From NCBI RefSeq assembly GCF_047971665.1, contig NZ_JBKEAA010000021.1, positions 1 to 64,000 of the forward strand: a DNA stretch of 64,000 bases, in the 5' to 3' direction. The translations under genes were made by a program, and so were the position numbers. Position 1 is the first letter of the stretch. The number at the start of each line of letters is the position of its first letter. Origin of the DNA: Castellaniella sp047971665. Lineage in GTDB: Bacteria; Pseudomonadota; Gammaproteobacteria; Burkholderiales; Burkholderiaceae_B. The notes beneath the pieces were generated by a model that saw only the letters and a list, made by a program, of their open reading frames with translations, had not been told where the DNA came from and made no database searches. Shown here piece after piece: positions 37,378-45,191 of this stretch.

Positions 37378-37445
37378 TTGACAACATGAATTGTTGACAA
37401 TTATTGTTCACTAAGCCAAAATCGTCAACACAAATTGTTTACAAT
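37378..37445. promoter_or_regulatory. Divergent gntR/uraH promoters with two operator-like palindromes
   Basis: Plus strand: TTGACA (37394-37399), 17-base spacer, CAAAAT (37417-37422) for uraH. Minus strand: TTGACG (37423-37428), 17-base spacer, AATAAT (37400-37405) for gntR. Two 12-bp palindromes, ATTGTTGACAAT (37390-37401) and ATTGTTTACAAT (37434-37445), have centres exactly 44 bases apart, about four helical turns, so both lie on one DNA face. A third degenerate copy is ATTGTTCACTAA (37403-37414). Their TTGT-NN-ACAA core is of the kind bound by FCD-type GntR regulators. Confidence 0.68.
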
Positions 37446-37569
37446 AATTTGAACCCATCCTGTCCCGAAGTCAACCGGCCTGCTCCGGCACTTCGCGAAT
37501 CGGCGAACCGCTCGCCGAGTCCGGCCATACCGGGGGCCGATTGGCAGGATACTGACCGGCGTGAATCCC

Positions 37570-37923
37570 ATGGGAAAACTCTCCACCCATGTCCTGGACA
37601 CCGTCCACGGTGTACCAGCCCGGGGCGTCGCCCTCGAACTCTATCGTCTCGACGGCGATTCCCGCACGCTGCTCGCGCAGGCCGTCACCAACCAGGACGG
37701 TCGCTGTGACGCCCCCCTGCTCAGCGGCTCCGCGCTGACCCGGGGCGTCTACGAGTTGGTCTTCCATGCCGGCAATTACTTCACCCGCAAAGGCGTGTCG
37801 CTCCCCGAGCCCCGGTTCGTCGATCAGGTCGTGTTGCGCTTCGGCGTGGCCAACCCGGACGAGAACTACCACGTCCCCCTGGTCGTGACACCGTGGACCT
37901 GGTCCACCTATCGCGGCAGTTGA
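37570..37923 (+). CDS. uraH: 5-hydroxyisourate hydrolase
   Basis: Transthyretin-related enzyme that hydrolyses 5-hydroxyisourate, the product of urate oxidation, to OHCU. The 117 residues carry the family signatures KLSTHVLDTVHGVPA near the N-terminus and the C-terminal YRGS tetrapeptide, as well as the HVPLVVTPWTWSTYRGS segment. The start is ATG at 37570; GTG at 37561 is in frame with AGGA upstream and may be used instead. puuD follows after 55 bases. Confidence 0.95.
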   Translation: MGKLSTHVLDTVHGVPARGVALELYRLDGDSRTLLAQAVTNQDGRCDAPLLSGSALTRGVYELVFHAGNYFTRKGVSLPEPRFVDQVVLRFGVANPDENYHVPLVVTPWTWSTYRGS

Positions 37924-37978
37924 GCCACGCGACCGGCCCGACACACGACACGACCGAAAAAATCACGAGGAGACTCTC

Positions 37979-39238
37979 ATGGAAGGATTTTTCCTTGAGT
38001 ACGGCAATCTGCTGCTGCGCTGGCTGCACGTCATCGCCGGCATCGCCTGGATCGGCGAATCCATTTATTTCGTCATGCTCGACCTGAGCCTGCACACCCC
38101 CAAGGGCGAGCACGCCAAGAAACTGGGCGTCTATGGCGAAATGTGGGCCGTGCATGGCGGCGGCTTCTATCACAACCAGAAATACCTCACCAATCCGGCC
38201 GAGCTGCCCGACGACCTGCACTGGTCGTTCTGGAAGTCCTACACCACCTGGCTGTCGGGCTTTGCCCTGTTCATGCTGCTGTACCTCATGCGCGCCGATA
38301 TTTACCTGGTCAATCCCGCCAGCCCCTGGGAATGGGCGCGCAACATGAACGGCACCGAGGCCGGCATCCTGGCCGTGGCGTTCCTGGTGATCGGCTATAA
38401 CGTCTACTCGCGGCTGTGCCGCATCATCAGCCCCTCCGTCGAGCACGACGGCCTGCTGAGCGTGGCCGTGGGCGTGATGATGGTGATCGTCGCCTGGCTG
38501 ACTACGCAGATCTTCCCGGGCCGCGCCGCATTCCTGATCACCGGCGCGCTCATGGCGACCTGTATGTCGGCCAGCGTGTTCTTCTGGATCATTCCCGGCC
38601 AGCGCCGGATGGTCAAGGCCCTGAAGGCCGGCGAAAAGCCGAATCCGCTGGACGGCGCCCTGGGCAAGCAGCGCTCGGTGCACAACACCTACTTCACCCT
38701 GCCGGTGATCTTCCTGATGCTCAGCAACCACTATTCGTTCACCTACACGAACGAATACGCCTGGATCATCATGAGCCTGTTCATCTTCGCCGGCGCCGTG
38801 ATCCGCCAATACTTCGTGCTGCGCCACACCGGCAAGAACGACCTGCGCTATCCGCTGGCCGGCATCGCGATGCTGGCGATCATCGGCTGGATCGCCGCGC
38901 CGTCGCCCGCGCCAGCCACCCCTGCCCCGACACCTGTCGCGCAGGCCAGCCAGGCGGGCGGCGCAGCCCCGGCGGCAGCCTCCGCGCAGGCCGGGGTAAC
39001 GCTGGAACAGGTCCACGGCATCATGACGGCCCGCTGCACGGAATGCCACTCGGCCAAGCCCACGCAGGCCGGCTTCGCTGCCGCGCCGGCCGGCATCATG
39101 CTCGACACCAACGCGCAGACCTTGCAGCACGCCGAGCAGATCAAGCAGGTCGTCGCCAGCAAATACATGCCGCTGGCCAACCTGACGCAGATGACGGACG
39201 CGGAACGCGCCGTGATCGCCGCCTGGAACGGCAAGTAA
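37979..39238 (+). CDS. puuD: Urate hydroxylase PuuD with C-terminal cytochrome c
   Basis: Membrane-bound urate oxidase, 419 residues. The N-terminal part (to about 305) has around eight membrane segments and conserved His residues (RWLHVIAGIAWIGESIY, AVHGGGFYHNQKY). After an Ala/Pro-rich linker (306-338) comes a cytochrome c domain with the haem site CTECH (353-357). It is expected to oxidise urate to 5-hydroxyisourate and pass electrons to the respiratory chain, avoiding hydrogen peroxide. GAGGAGA lies just upstream of the ATG. It forms an operon with uraH, whose product uses its product. Confidence 0.95.
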   Translation: MEGFFLEYGNLLLRWLHVIAGIAWIGESIYFVMLDLSLHTPKGEHAKKLGVYGEMWAVHGGGFYHNQKYLTNPAELPDDLHWSFWKSYTTWLSGFALFMLLYLMRADIYLVNPASPWEWARNMNGTEAGILAVAFLVIGYNVYSRLCRIISPSVEHDGLLSVAVGVMMVIVAWLTTQIFPGRAAFLITGALMATCMSASVFFWIIPGQRRMVKALKAGEKPNPLDGALGKQRSVHNTYFTLPVIFLMLSNHYSFTYTNEYAWIIMSLFIFAGAVIRQYFVLRHTGKNDLRYPLAGIAMLAIIGWIAAPSPAPATPAPTPVAQASQAGGAAPAAASAQAGVTLEQVHGIMTARCTECHSAKPTQAGFAAAPAGIMLDTNAQTLQHAEQIKQVVASKYMPLANLTQMTDAERAVIAAWNGK

Positions 39239-39243
39239 GGTCG

Positions 39244-39274
39244 CGCGGGGCGGTCTTCCCGGAGCCGCCCCGCG
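39244..39274 (+). terminator. Probable terminator hairpin of uraH-puuD
   Basis: Perfect 10-bp stem, CGCGGGGCGG (39244-39253) with CCGCCCCGCG (39265-39274), 5 bases past the puuD stop. There is no T run, so termination may depend on Rho, or the structure may only protect the mRNA end. Confidence 0.5.
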
Positions 39275-39386
39275 TCCGTCTGCCCTCACGGACCGCGGGG
39301 CGGATGACCCGGCAGGACCCGCGCGACAGTAGAATGGGCGACATTGTCCCCAACCCCTCTGTCGCGCACATGGCGCACCCTGCCCG

Positions 39387-40871
39387 ATGCACAAAAGATT
39401 TCTTTTCCTGCTGGCCGCGCTGATCGGCCTTTTCTGCTCGCTGGGCGCCTACGCGCAATACTCGGTCGAATCGGTCCCCAACCCGAAAAGCCAGGGCGAC
39501 GCCTATTACGTCAGTGACCCGGATCATCACCTGCGCAGCGACACGCGTGCCGAACTCAACACCATCAGCGCGGGCATCGAAGCGGCCAACGGCAGCGAAT
39601 TCGCCATCGTCATCGTCGACGACTATCAAGGCGGCAGCGACTTCCAGTTCGCGCTGGACCTGTTCAACCACTGGGGCATCGGCAAGCAAGGCAGCGAGAA
39701 CGGCCTGCTGCTGTTCCTGTCCATGGACCGGCGGGAATACCGATTCATCAGCGGCTATGGTCTCGAAGGCATTTTCCCAGACATCCTGCTCAAGCAGATC
39801 GGCGAGAACTACCTGGTCCCCTACCTGAAGGACAGCGACACCGACAAGGCGGTGCTGTCCACGGCCAAGGCCGTCGAAAGCGTCTTCCTCTCGCCCGAAC
39901 ACAAACTCGAACTGAGCGATCTGCAGGCCTACCAGCCCACCTTCTGGAACCGGCATGCGCAGACCCTGGAGCGGACCGGCTATGTGCTGGCGCTGTTCGT
40001 GCTGGCATGCGGCTGGATCAGCCTGGCACGCAGGCGCATCCTGAAAAAACAGGGCATCAAGCCAAAGCGCTACAAGTACCATGCCTTCTGGTTCGCCCTG
40101 TTCGTCTTCCTGTTCTTCCTGTTCATCAGCGTGTTCCCGTTCGCCTTCATGGAAATCATCGAACGCGTCTACCAGCTCAAGAACCTGCCCTATTTCGGCG
40201 CCGTCTTCGGAATGCTCCTGCTGGGTTACCACTATCGCGGCAGCAGCGAATTCCTCAAGGACAGCACCAGGGACAAGCAAACAGGACTGAGCATGCAGGC
40301 CGCGCTCACCCGCCTGAGCCTGCTCCCCCTGCTGCTTTCACCCTTCGCCTACGGGGCCTATCACGGCCTGAAGAAAAACAGCGGCCTGGCCCGCCTTCGG
40401 GCCACGCCACCCGCCGAGCCCGGACAATGGACCCGCTTGAATCGCGACACCCTCAAGCCAGCCGAACTGAAGCAATACCTGAGTGACTCACAACGGCGGG
40501 AAGAAAAACTCGACGTCAAGTCCTACGAAATCTGGCGCGACACCCGCACCGGCGCCCTCCGGCTCAAGGATTTCCCTGGCCAGGATTTCGACGATTACAC
40601 GGAATGTCCGCAATGCCATGGCCAAACCCTGATGGAACCGAGCATCGAGGTGCGCGAGCGAGCCACCTACTCCCGGACAGGAAAGGGCGAGCGGATCCAG
40701 TCGTGCGCCTTTTGCAGCTATGAGATATCTCTAGGGATGGTGGTGCTGCCCAAGCGGACCAGGAGCTCCAGTTCCGGGAGTTCCGGCAGTAGCGGAGGCG
40801 GCGGGGGAGGCGGTGGCGGCAGTTTCGGCGGCGGCTCCAGCGGCGGCGGCGGCGCGGGCGGCCGCTGGTAG
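39387..40871 (+). CDS. TPM domain protein (YgcG-like) with Gly-rich tail
   Basis: 494 residues: signal peptide (FLFLLAALIGLFCSLGAYA, cut before QYS), a TPM/phosphatase-like domain (about 35-165; FAIVIVDDYQGGSDFQFALDLFNHWGIG and the substrate-loop style FISGYGLEGIFPD), then several membrane segments, a CPQCHG...CAFC zinc-like pair of CxxC motifs (the first near residue 410), and a Ser/Gly-rich C-terminus ending in GGRW, usual for this family. Function is unknown; relatives are linked to photosystem repair in plants and to envelope processes in bacteria. It is monocistronic and convergent with the prpF-like gene (26 bases). Confidence 0.85.
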   Translation: MHKRFLFLLAALIGLFCSLGAYAQYSVESVPNPKSQGDAYYVSDPDHHLRSDTRAELNTISAGIEAANGSEFAIVIVDDYQGGSDFQFALDLFNHWGIGKQGSENGLLLFLSMDRREYRFISGYGLEGIFPDILLKQIGENYLVPYLKDSDTDKAVLSTAKAVESVFLSPEHKLELSDLQAYQPTFWNRHAQTLERTGYVLALFVLACGWISLARRRILKKQGIKPKRYKYHAFWFALFVFLFFLFISVFPFAFMEIIERVYQLKNLPYFGAVFGMLLLGYHYRGSSEFLKDSTRDKQTGLSMQAALTRLSLLPLLLSPFAYGAYHGLKKNSGLARLRATPPAEPGQWTRLNRDTLKPAELKQYLSDSQRREEKLDVKSYEIWRDTRTGALRLKDFPGQDFDDYTECPQCHGQTLMEPSIEVRERATYSRTGKGERIQSCAFCSYEISLGMVVLPKRTRSSSSGSSGSSGGGGGGGGGSFGGGSSGGGGAGGRW

Positions 40872-40897
40872 CGGCCGGGCCACGGCGCCCGCTGTGA

Positions 40898-42085
40898 TCA
40901 GTCCCCGATGGCCGCCATGGGCGCCGGATGCACCACGCCCGTCATCAGGCGGCGCGCACTGCGACTGGTGACGACCTTCGAGATCCGCCAGCCGCCATCG
41001 GTGCACCGCGCCTCAGCGCCCGCTGTCAGAATGCCGGAGGCATGCCCGATCCGGATGCGGTCATGCGCGCCCGGCTGCCGCAACCGCGCCACCAGACTCC
41101 CGGGAATGGCGGCCGCCGCCGCGATCGCGACCGCCCCGGTTCCGGTCATGGCGTGATGCAGCTTGCCCATCGACAGGATCCGGGCCAGCAGGTCGATCTC
41201 ACCGGCCATGACCCGCCGCCCGCCCGCCGCCGTGAAATCTGCGGGCGGCGCCAGAAAGGCCAGCTTCGGGGTGTGCGGCCGATCGCGCGTCGCCGTCCGG
41301 GCATCCGGCACCAGCCCCATGGCCACCGCGCCATGCGAACGGACGGTTTCGAGCCGGGCCAGCAGCCCGGCATCCGCATTGACATCGGCCTGAGTCTCGT
41401 CGCCGCGCAACCCCAGGCTGGCGGCGGCGACGAAGATCGACGGAATCCCCGCATCGATCAATGTCGCCTCGATCCGGCCCAGGCCCGGCACATTCAGCTC
41501 ATCCAGCACGCGCCCGGTCGGCAACAGCGCATCGCCCACGCCGGGATCGATGAACTCGAGGCGGATCTCCGCCCCCGGAAAAGTGACCCCGTCCAGCATG
41601 AACGCGCCCTCCTCGACGACCCGACCGCGCGATACGGGCACCTGCGCGATGATCCGCTTGCCGATATTGGCCTGCCAGATCCGCACCACGGCCATGCCTT
41701 CGGCGGGCGCGTCCACCAGCCCCCGCGCCAGGGCAAAGGGCCCCACGGCGGCGGTCAGGTTGCCGCAATTGCCGCTCCAGTCGATCATTGGCGTGCCGAT
41801 GGACACCGCCCCGTACAGGTAGTCGACATCGCAATCAGCGCGCGCGCTGCGCGACACCAGCACGACCTTGCTGGTGCTGGACGTGCCATTGCCCATGCCG
41901 TCGATCTGCTGGCCATAGGGATCGGGGCTGCCGATCACGCGCAACAGCAACTGGTCGCGCGCGGCGCCCGGCACACGCGCCGCCGGGGGCAGGTCGTCGC
42001 GCACGAAGAACACCCCCTTGCTGGTGCCCCCGCGCATGTGGGTGGCCTGGATCGGGGCGCAGGCGTCAAAGGCATCGCTCATCAT
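40898..42085 (-). CDS. PrpF-family isomerase / 4-oxalomesaconate tautomerase-like protein
   Basis: Two-domain diaminopimelate-epimerase-fold protein of 395 residues. The start QATHMRGGTSKGVFF and the motifs GMGNGTSSTSKVVLV and WSGNCGNLTAAVGPFA are those of PrpF (2-methylaconitate cis-trans isomerase) and GalD (4-oxalomesaconate tautomerase). The catalytic Cys of GNCGN is present. No prp or gallate genes lie nearby, so the substrate is open. GGAG precedes the first ATG (42085); ATG at 42082 is equally possible. Confidence 0.88.
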   Translation of the reverse strand: MMSDAFDACAPIQATHMRGGTSKGVFFVRDDLPPAARVPGAARDQLLLRVIGSPDPYGQQIDGMGNGTSSTSKVVLVSRSARADCDVDYLYGAVSIGTPMIDWSGNCGNLTAAVGPFALARGLVDAPAEGMAVVRIWQANIGKRIIAQVPVSRGRVVEEGAFMLDGVTFPGAEIRLEFIDPGVGDALLPTGRVLDELNVPGLGRIEATLIDAGIPSIFVAAASLGLRGDETQADVNADAGLLARLETVRSHGAVAMGLVPDARTATRDRPHTPKLAFLAPPADFTAAGGRRVMAGEIDLLARILSMGKLHHAMTGTGAVAIAAAAAIPGSLVARLRQPGAHDRIRIGHASGILTAGAEARCTDGGWRISKVVTSRSARRLMTGVVHPAPMAAIGD

Positions 42086-42260
42086 GGAACTCCATGGAAT
42101 CTGGGCTGGAACCGGGGGCCGGTCCGGCAGACCATTCTACTGCGCCCGGCGGCATGGTCATCTGGCAGCCTCGACGCCTCGGGGCCCGAGACCGGCGCGG
42201 CTTCGATCTGGTCACTGACATGAAAGCGCTGTCCGGATATGGCGCTGTTGTTGGAACAAA

Positions 42261-42289
42261 TGGCAATCCCCCCCTTTCAGCGATTGCCA
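42261..42289 (-). terminator. Candidate terminator of the pil operon
   Basis: TGGCAATC (42261-42268) and GATTGCCA (42282-42289) form a perfect 8-bp stem with a 13-base loop, 48 bases after the pilV stop. On the minus strand the stem is followed by TTTGTT. An adjacent 11-bp palindrome ATGAC-C-GTCAT lies at 42294-42304. The other parts of this 251-base gap show nothing recognisable. Confidence 0.4.
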
Positions 42290-42336
42290 GAAGATGACCG
42301 TCATTGCTGGATGACCATTTCATACGATCGCCCGAT

Positions 42337-43434
42337 TCACTGCTGCGGCACACACAGATACCCCACACTCAGGCCCTCCGGCGCCGTGAGCGATCCGCTC
42401 TCGGCCACCTGCACCATGGCGTATCCGCTCGGACACGCGCACTTGCCAGTCGCCGGGTTGGCCGACGTCCCGCCCATGATGTTGTGGCAGCCTCGCCGGC
42501 TATTGATCATGTAGCCACCGCCGGCAGGACGCGCCACCAGCGACCAGAGCCCCCGCCGGCAGGCCAGCACACCAATGCCGACGCTGGCACGGCCCAAGGC
42601 GCCCTCGGGCGCGCATGCCTGACCGACGCCCCAGCTGCGTTCCAGCAGCAGACTGTCGCGCGCGGCCAGATGCATGCCGCTACGGACCACCCCCTGAACC
42701 GTGGCACTCCCCTGAAAATCCGGATCGCGGGCATCCCGAACCCGGAGATAGGCATCGGTCTGCCCGGCCCCGGTCTCTTCCCCTCGCCCCGAGCCCGTCC
42801 GGGCAACCAGCGCCACGGCACCTGGCCCCCACTCAACGGCGTCCGCCTCCGGTACCGGAATCTTCAGGCCGGCACCGCTCAGAAATCCAGGCTGATGCGG
42901 CCAAATCACCAACCCCCTCCCTTTGGCCGCCTGCAGCCATTCGGCCACCAACGCTTCGTCCACCCCACCCGCAGGCGTGCGCAAGGCGGGCCGCGCATGC
43001 ACCAGCGCCCACACGCGGCAGGAAGCCCCCGGGCATGGGCCTTCGCGCATGATGCGCAAGCCCAGCGTCCGGCGCAACGGCCCGCCGGGCTGCCAGCCTC
43101 CGGTCAGCAGTCCCTGTGACCGCAGCTCGCTCCAGCGCGGCGCCGTCCAGTCGGCAAAGCCCTGTCCGGCCAGCGCATCGACCTCCCCGGCCGTGGCCAG
43201 ATCGGCGGCATGGCGCGTCAGAAAAGCCTCGGCCCCATCGCGGGCGACCTCCATCCACGCGGCCAGCGCTTGCGCCTGCAACCGCTGGGCGCGCTGTGTC
43301 CATGCATGGCTGGCCCAGACCGCCAGCACCAGGCTCAAAGCCGCAACGGCCATGAACTCCAGCAGCAGAGAGCCTTGCTGCCGCGCGCGCCAGCCTGCAC
43401 GGTCCTTGCGTCTGCCGGTTCGATGCGCGGTCAT
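42337..43434 (-). CDS. pilV: PilV-type minor prepilin / pilus tip adhesin
   Basis: 365 residues. The N-terminus is a basic leader followed by QGSLLLEFMAVAALSLVLAVW: a prepilin-like site with Gly at -1 and Glu at +5, and a hydrophobic helix. The large C-terminal part resembles R64-type PilV tip proteins, ending in a Cys-rich module (NSRRGCHNIMGG, GKCACPSGYAMVQV, GYLCVPQQ). In R64 this part of PilV determines receptor choice through a shufflon; here there are no visible sfx repeats or Rci recombinase. It is 12 bases downstream of pilS and last in the operon. Confidence 0.85.
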   Translation of the reverse strand: MTAHRTGRRKDRAGWRARQQGSLLLEFMAVAALSLVLAVWASHAWTQRAQRLQAQALAAWMEVARDGAEAFLTRHAADLATAGEVDALAGQGFADWTAPRWSELRSQGLLTGGWQPGGPLRRTLGLRIMREGPCPGASCRVWALVHARPALRTPAGGVDEALVAEWLQAAKGRGLVIWPHQPGFLSGAGLKIPVPEADAVEWGPGAVALVARTGSGRGEETGAGQTDAYLRVRDARDPDFQGSATVQGVVRSGMHLAARDSLLLERSWGVGQACAPEGALGRASVGIGVLACRRGLWSLVARPAGGGYMINSRRGCHNIMGGTSANPATGKCACPSGYAMVQVAESGSLTAPEGLSVGYLCVPQQ

Positions 43435-43446
43435 GGCACGGTCCGC

Positions 43447-44022
43447 TCAACTGACATGAAACTCGAACTGATTGACATCGCCCTTGGCGCACGCCGATTC
43501 CGCCGACAGCGCGTTATAGGTCGTGGCATCGTCCTTGACTGTGACCGCAGCGGCGCCATCGGCCTCCACGGTGATGCGGTCCGCCACTCGCTGCAGCACG
43601 GAGGCGATCGCCGGGCAGGCCACATGATTGACCTGGTTCAGACGCACCAGAAACGCCGCGCCCGCGTCCGCCGATTCGACTTCGACCGTCCCGCCACTGC
43701 CCAGCCCGTGCAGCACCGAACCGCCGGTCGCCACGGTCAGCACAGTGGAGTCCGCCACCATCGCCGCCAGATTGGCCGTGCCGATATTCTCATAGGGCGT
43801 ATCCCCGGACGTTCCGGCGTTGACACGCATGTGCATCACGAAACGGGCCAGCTCCTGCCCGACCTTGGGCACCTTGTTTTCCATGACGTAACCGCCGATC
43901 GCGGGAATCCCGATGACCGCGATCAGCAGCACGATGGCCGTGACGATCGAGACTTCGATCAGGGAGAACCCCGCCTGCCCGCAGCGGCGGCGCGCCAGGC
44001 GCGATTGTGTGAATGCATGCAT
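43447..44022 (-). CDS. pilS: Type IVb major prepilin PilS
   Basis: Major pilin precursor, 191 residues. A short leader of 18 residues ends in RRRCGQAG, followed by FSLIEVSIVTAIVLLIAVIGIPAIGG: Phe at +1, Glu at +5 and a long hydrophobic helix. The globular domain has two Cys near the C-terminus (NHVACPAIAS, ESACAKGDVNQF) that can make the D-region disulfide. A strong ribosome-binding site (AAAGGAG) lies 5 bases before the ATG, in keeping with high expression. It needs a prepilin peptidase not encoded in the window. Confidence 0.9.
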   Translation of the reverse strand: MHAFTQSRLARRRCGQAGFSLIEVSIVTAIVLLIAVIGIPAIGGYVMENKVPKVGQELARFVMHMRVNAGTSGDTPYENIGTANLAAMVADSTVLTVATGGSVLHGLGSGGTVEVESADAGAAFLVRLNQVNHVACPAIASVLQRVADRITVEADGAAAVTVKDDATTYNALSAESACAKGDVNQFEFHVS

Positions 44023-44066
44023 GAAAGCTCCTTTGCCGGTGACCCGGCCCATGAATGAACCGGCCC

Positions 44067-45191
44067 TCAAGCGCCGGCATGAAAAATCATCCAGCCTCGC
44101 CGCAGCTCGTCGAGCGCGGCGTAATGCCATAAGCCAATACTCAGCACGACCGCAACGCCCAGCAGCAGCGCCGTCCAGCGCAATACCAGGGCCTGATGGC
44201 GGACGCGATCCAGCCAGCGGCCCGCCATCCGCTGGTGCACAGCCTGCAAACCGGCCTGCAAGCCGCGCGCGTCCACCATGTCCTCCAGATACCAATACAG
44301 GTCGCGATCCAGCAATCCCGTATCAAAGGCCGCCGCGCCGGCCAGCCCCTGGTCGATGCGATGCGCGAGACTGCCCAGGTGGGCGCCCAGCCAGGGGCCG
44401 GCATCCTCCAGGAACAACAGGATGACCGGCCGCAGTTGAGTCGAACCGCCCGCCCCTGGCTGCAACAGAATCGACACCAGAGCCAGCAATCGCAGCGCCT
44501 GCACCTGGCGGTACAGCCGCCAGGGACCGAAGCGGTCCAGCCTGTCGCGCAGCGGCCCATGCCAACGCGGCAAGGCATACAGGCCGCCCGCCAGCAGCAC
44601 GACGATCCCCGTCGGCAACCAGAGTCCCCAGGCGCGCAGCCAATCGGCGCTGGCGAACAGCGCTTGCGACCATGCGCCCAGGTAAGCCGCGGGCAACCCC
44701 TGAAAAGCCTGCCGCAACGCCGGAACCGTCCACTGCGGCAAAGCCAGCAACAGCAGGCTTGCCACCAGCAGCGCCCCGGCCGCCGAACCCAGCATGGCCC
44801 AGAGCATGCGCCGCGCCTGAATCAGGAGTGCCAGATGGCTGGACAAGGCCTGGAAACACGCCAGCAGCCGGGCATTGCCATAGACCTGCGCCGCGCGCAC
44901 CAACGCCAGCTCATCGGCTGGGAAGCAGCCCAGCCAGGTCGCATGGAGGTCGCCGCCGCTGGCCTCGCAGGCGCGCGCCCAGGTCCTCGACAAGCGCCCG
45001 CGCACCGTGCCGGCACCATGCCGCGCCGCATCCCGGTCGAAAAGCTCACGCATGGTCAGCCGCCCTTGCGCCCCTCGCAACACCGCCTGGAGGTAATCGA
45101 AATAATCCGCCCGCCCCTCAGAAAACCGCCAGGCATCCAGGCGCAGGCGCCCCCGCGTCAGCCACGTCTGCATCCGCAGCATCCACATCAT
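44067..45191 (-). CDS. pilR: Type IVb pilus inner-membrane platform protein PilR (GspF family)
   Basis: 374 residues with the GspF layout: N-terminal cytoplasmic helical domain (SEGRADYFDYLQAVLRGAQG), membrane segments (MLGSAAGALLVASLLLLALP; LPTGIVVLLAGGLYALP), a second cytoplasmic helical domain (WRLYRQVQALRLLALVSILLQ) and a final membrane segment (WTALLLGVAVVLSIGLW). It forms the platform on which the ATPase drives pilin assembly. Its ATG overlaps the pilQ stop (ATGA). Confidence 0.9.
   Translation of the reverse strand: MMWMLRMQTWLTRGRLRLDAWRFSEGRADYFDYLQAVLRGAQGRLTMRELFDRDAARHGAGTVRGRLSRTWARACEASGGDLHATWLGCFPADELALVRAAQVYGNARLLACFQALSSHLALLIQARRMLWAMLGSAAGALLVASLLLLALPQWTVPALRQAFQGLPAAYLGAWSQALFASADWLRAWGLWLPTGIVVLLAGGLYALPRWHGPLRDRLDRFGPWRLYRQVQALRLLALVSILLQPGAGGSTQLRPVILLFLEDAGPWLGAHLGSLAHRIDQGLAGAAAFDTGLLDRDLYWYLEDMVDARGLQAGLQAVHQRMAGRWLDRVRHQALVLRWTALLLGVAVVLSIGLWHYAALDELRRGWMIFHAGA

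Noticed and set aside
42086..42336. A shufflon downstream of pilV
   Set aside because: No repeated sfx-like sequences, alternative pilV ends or recombinase gene are visible.
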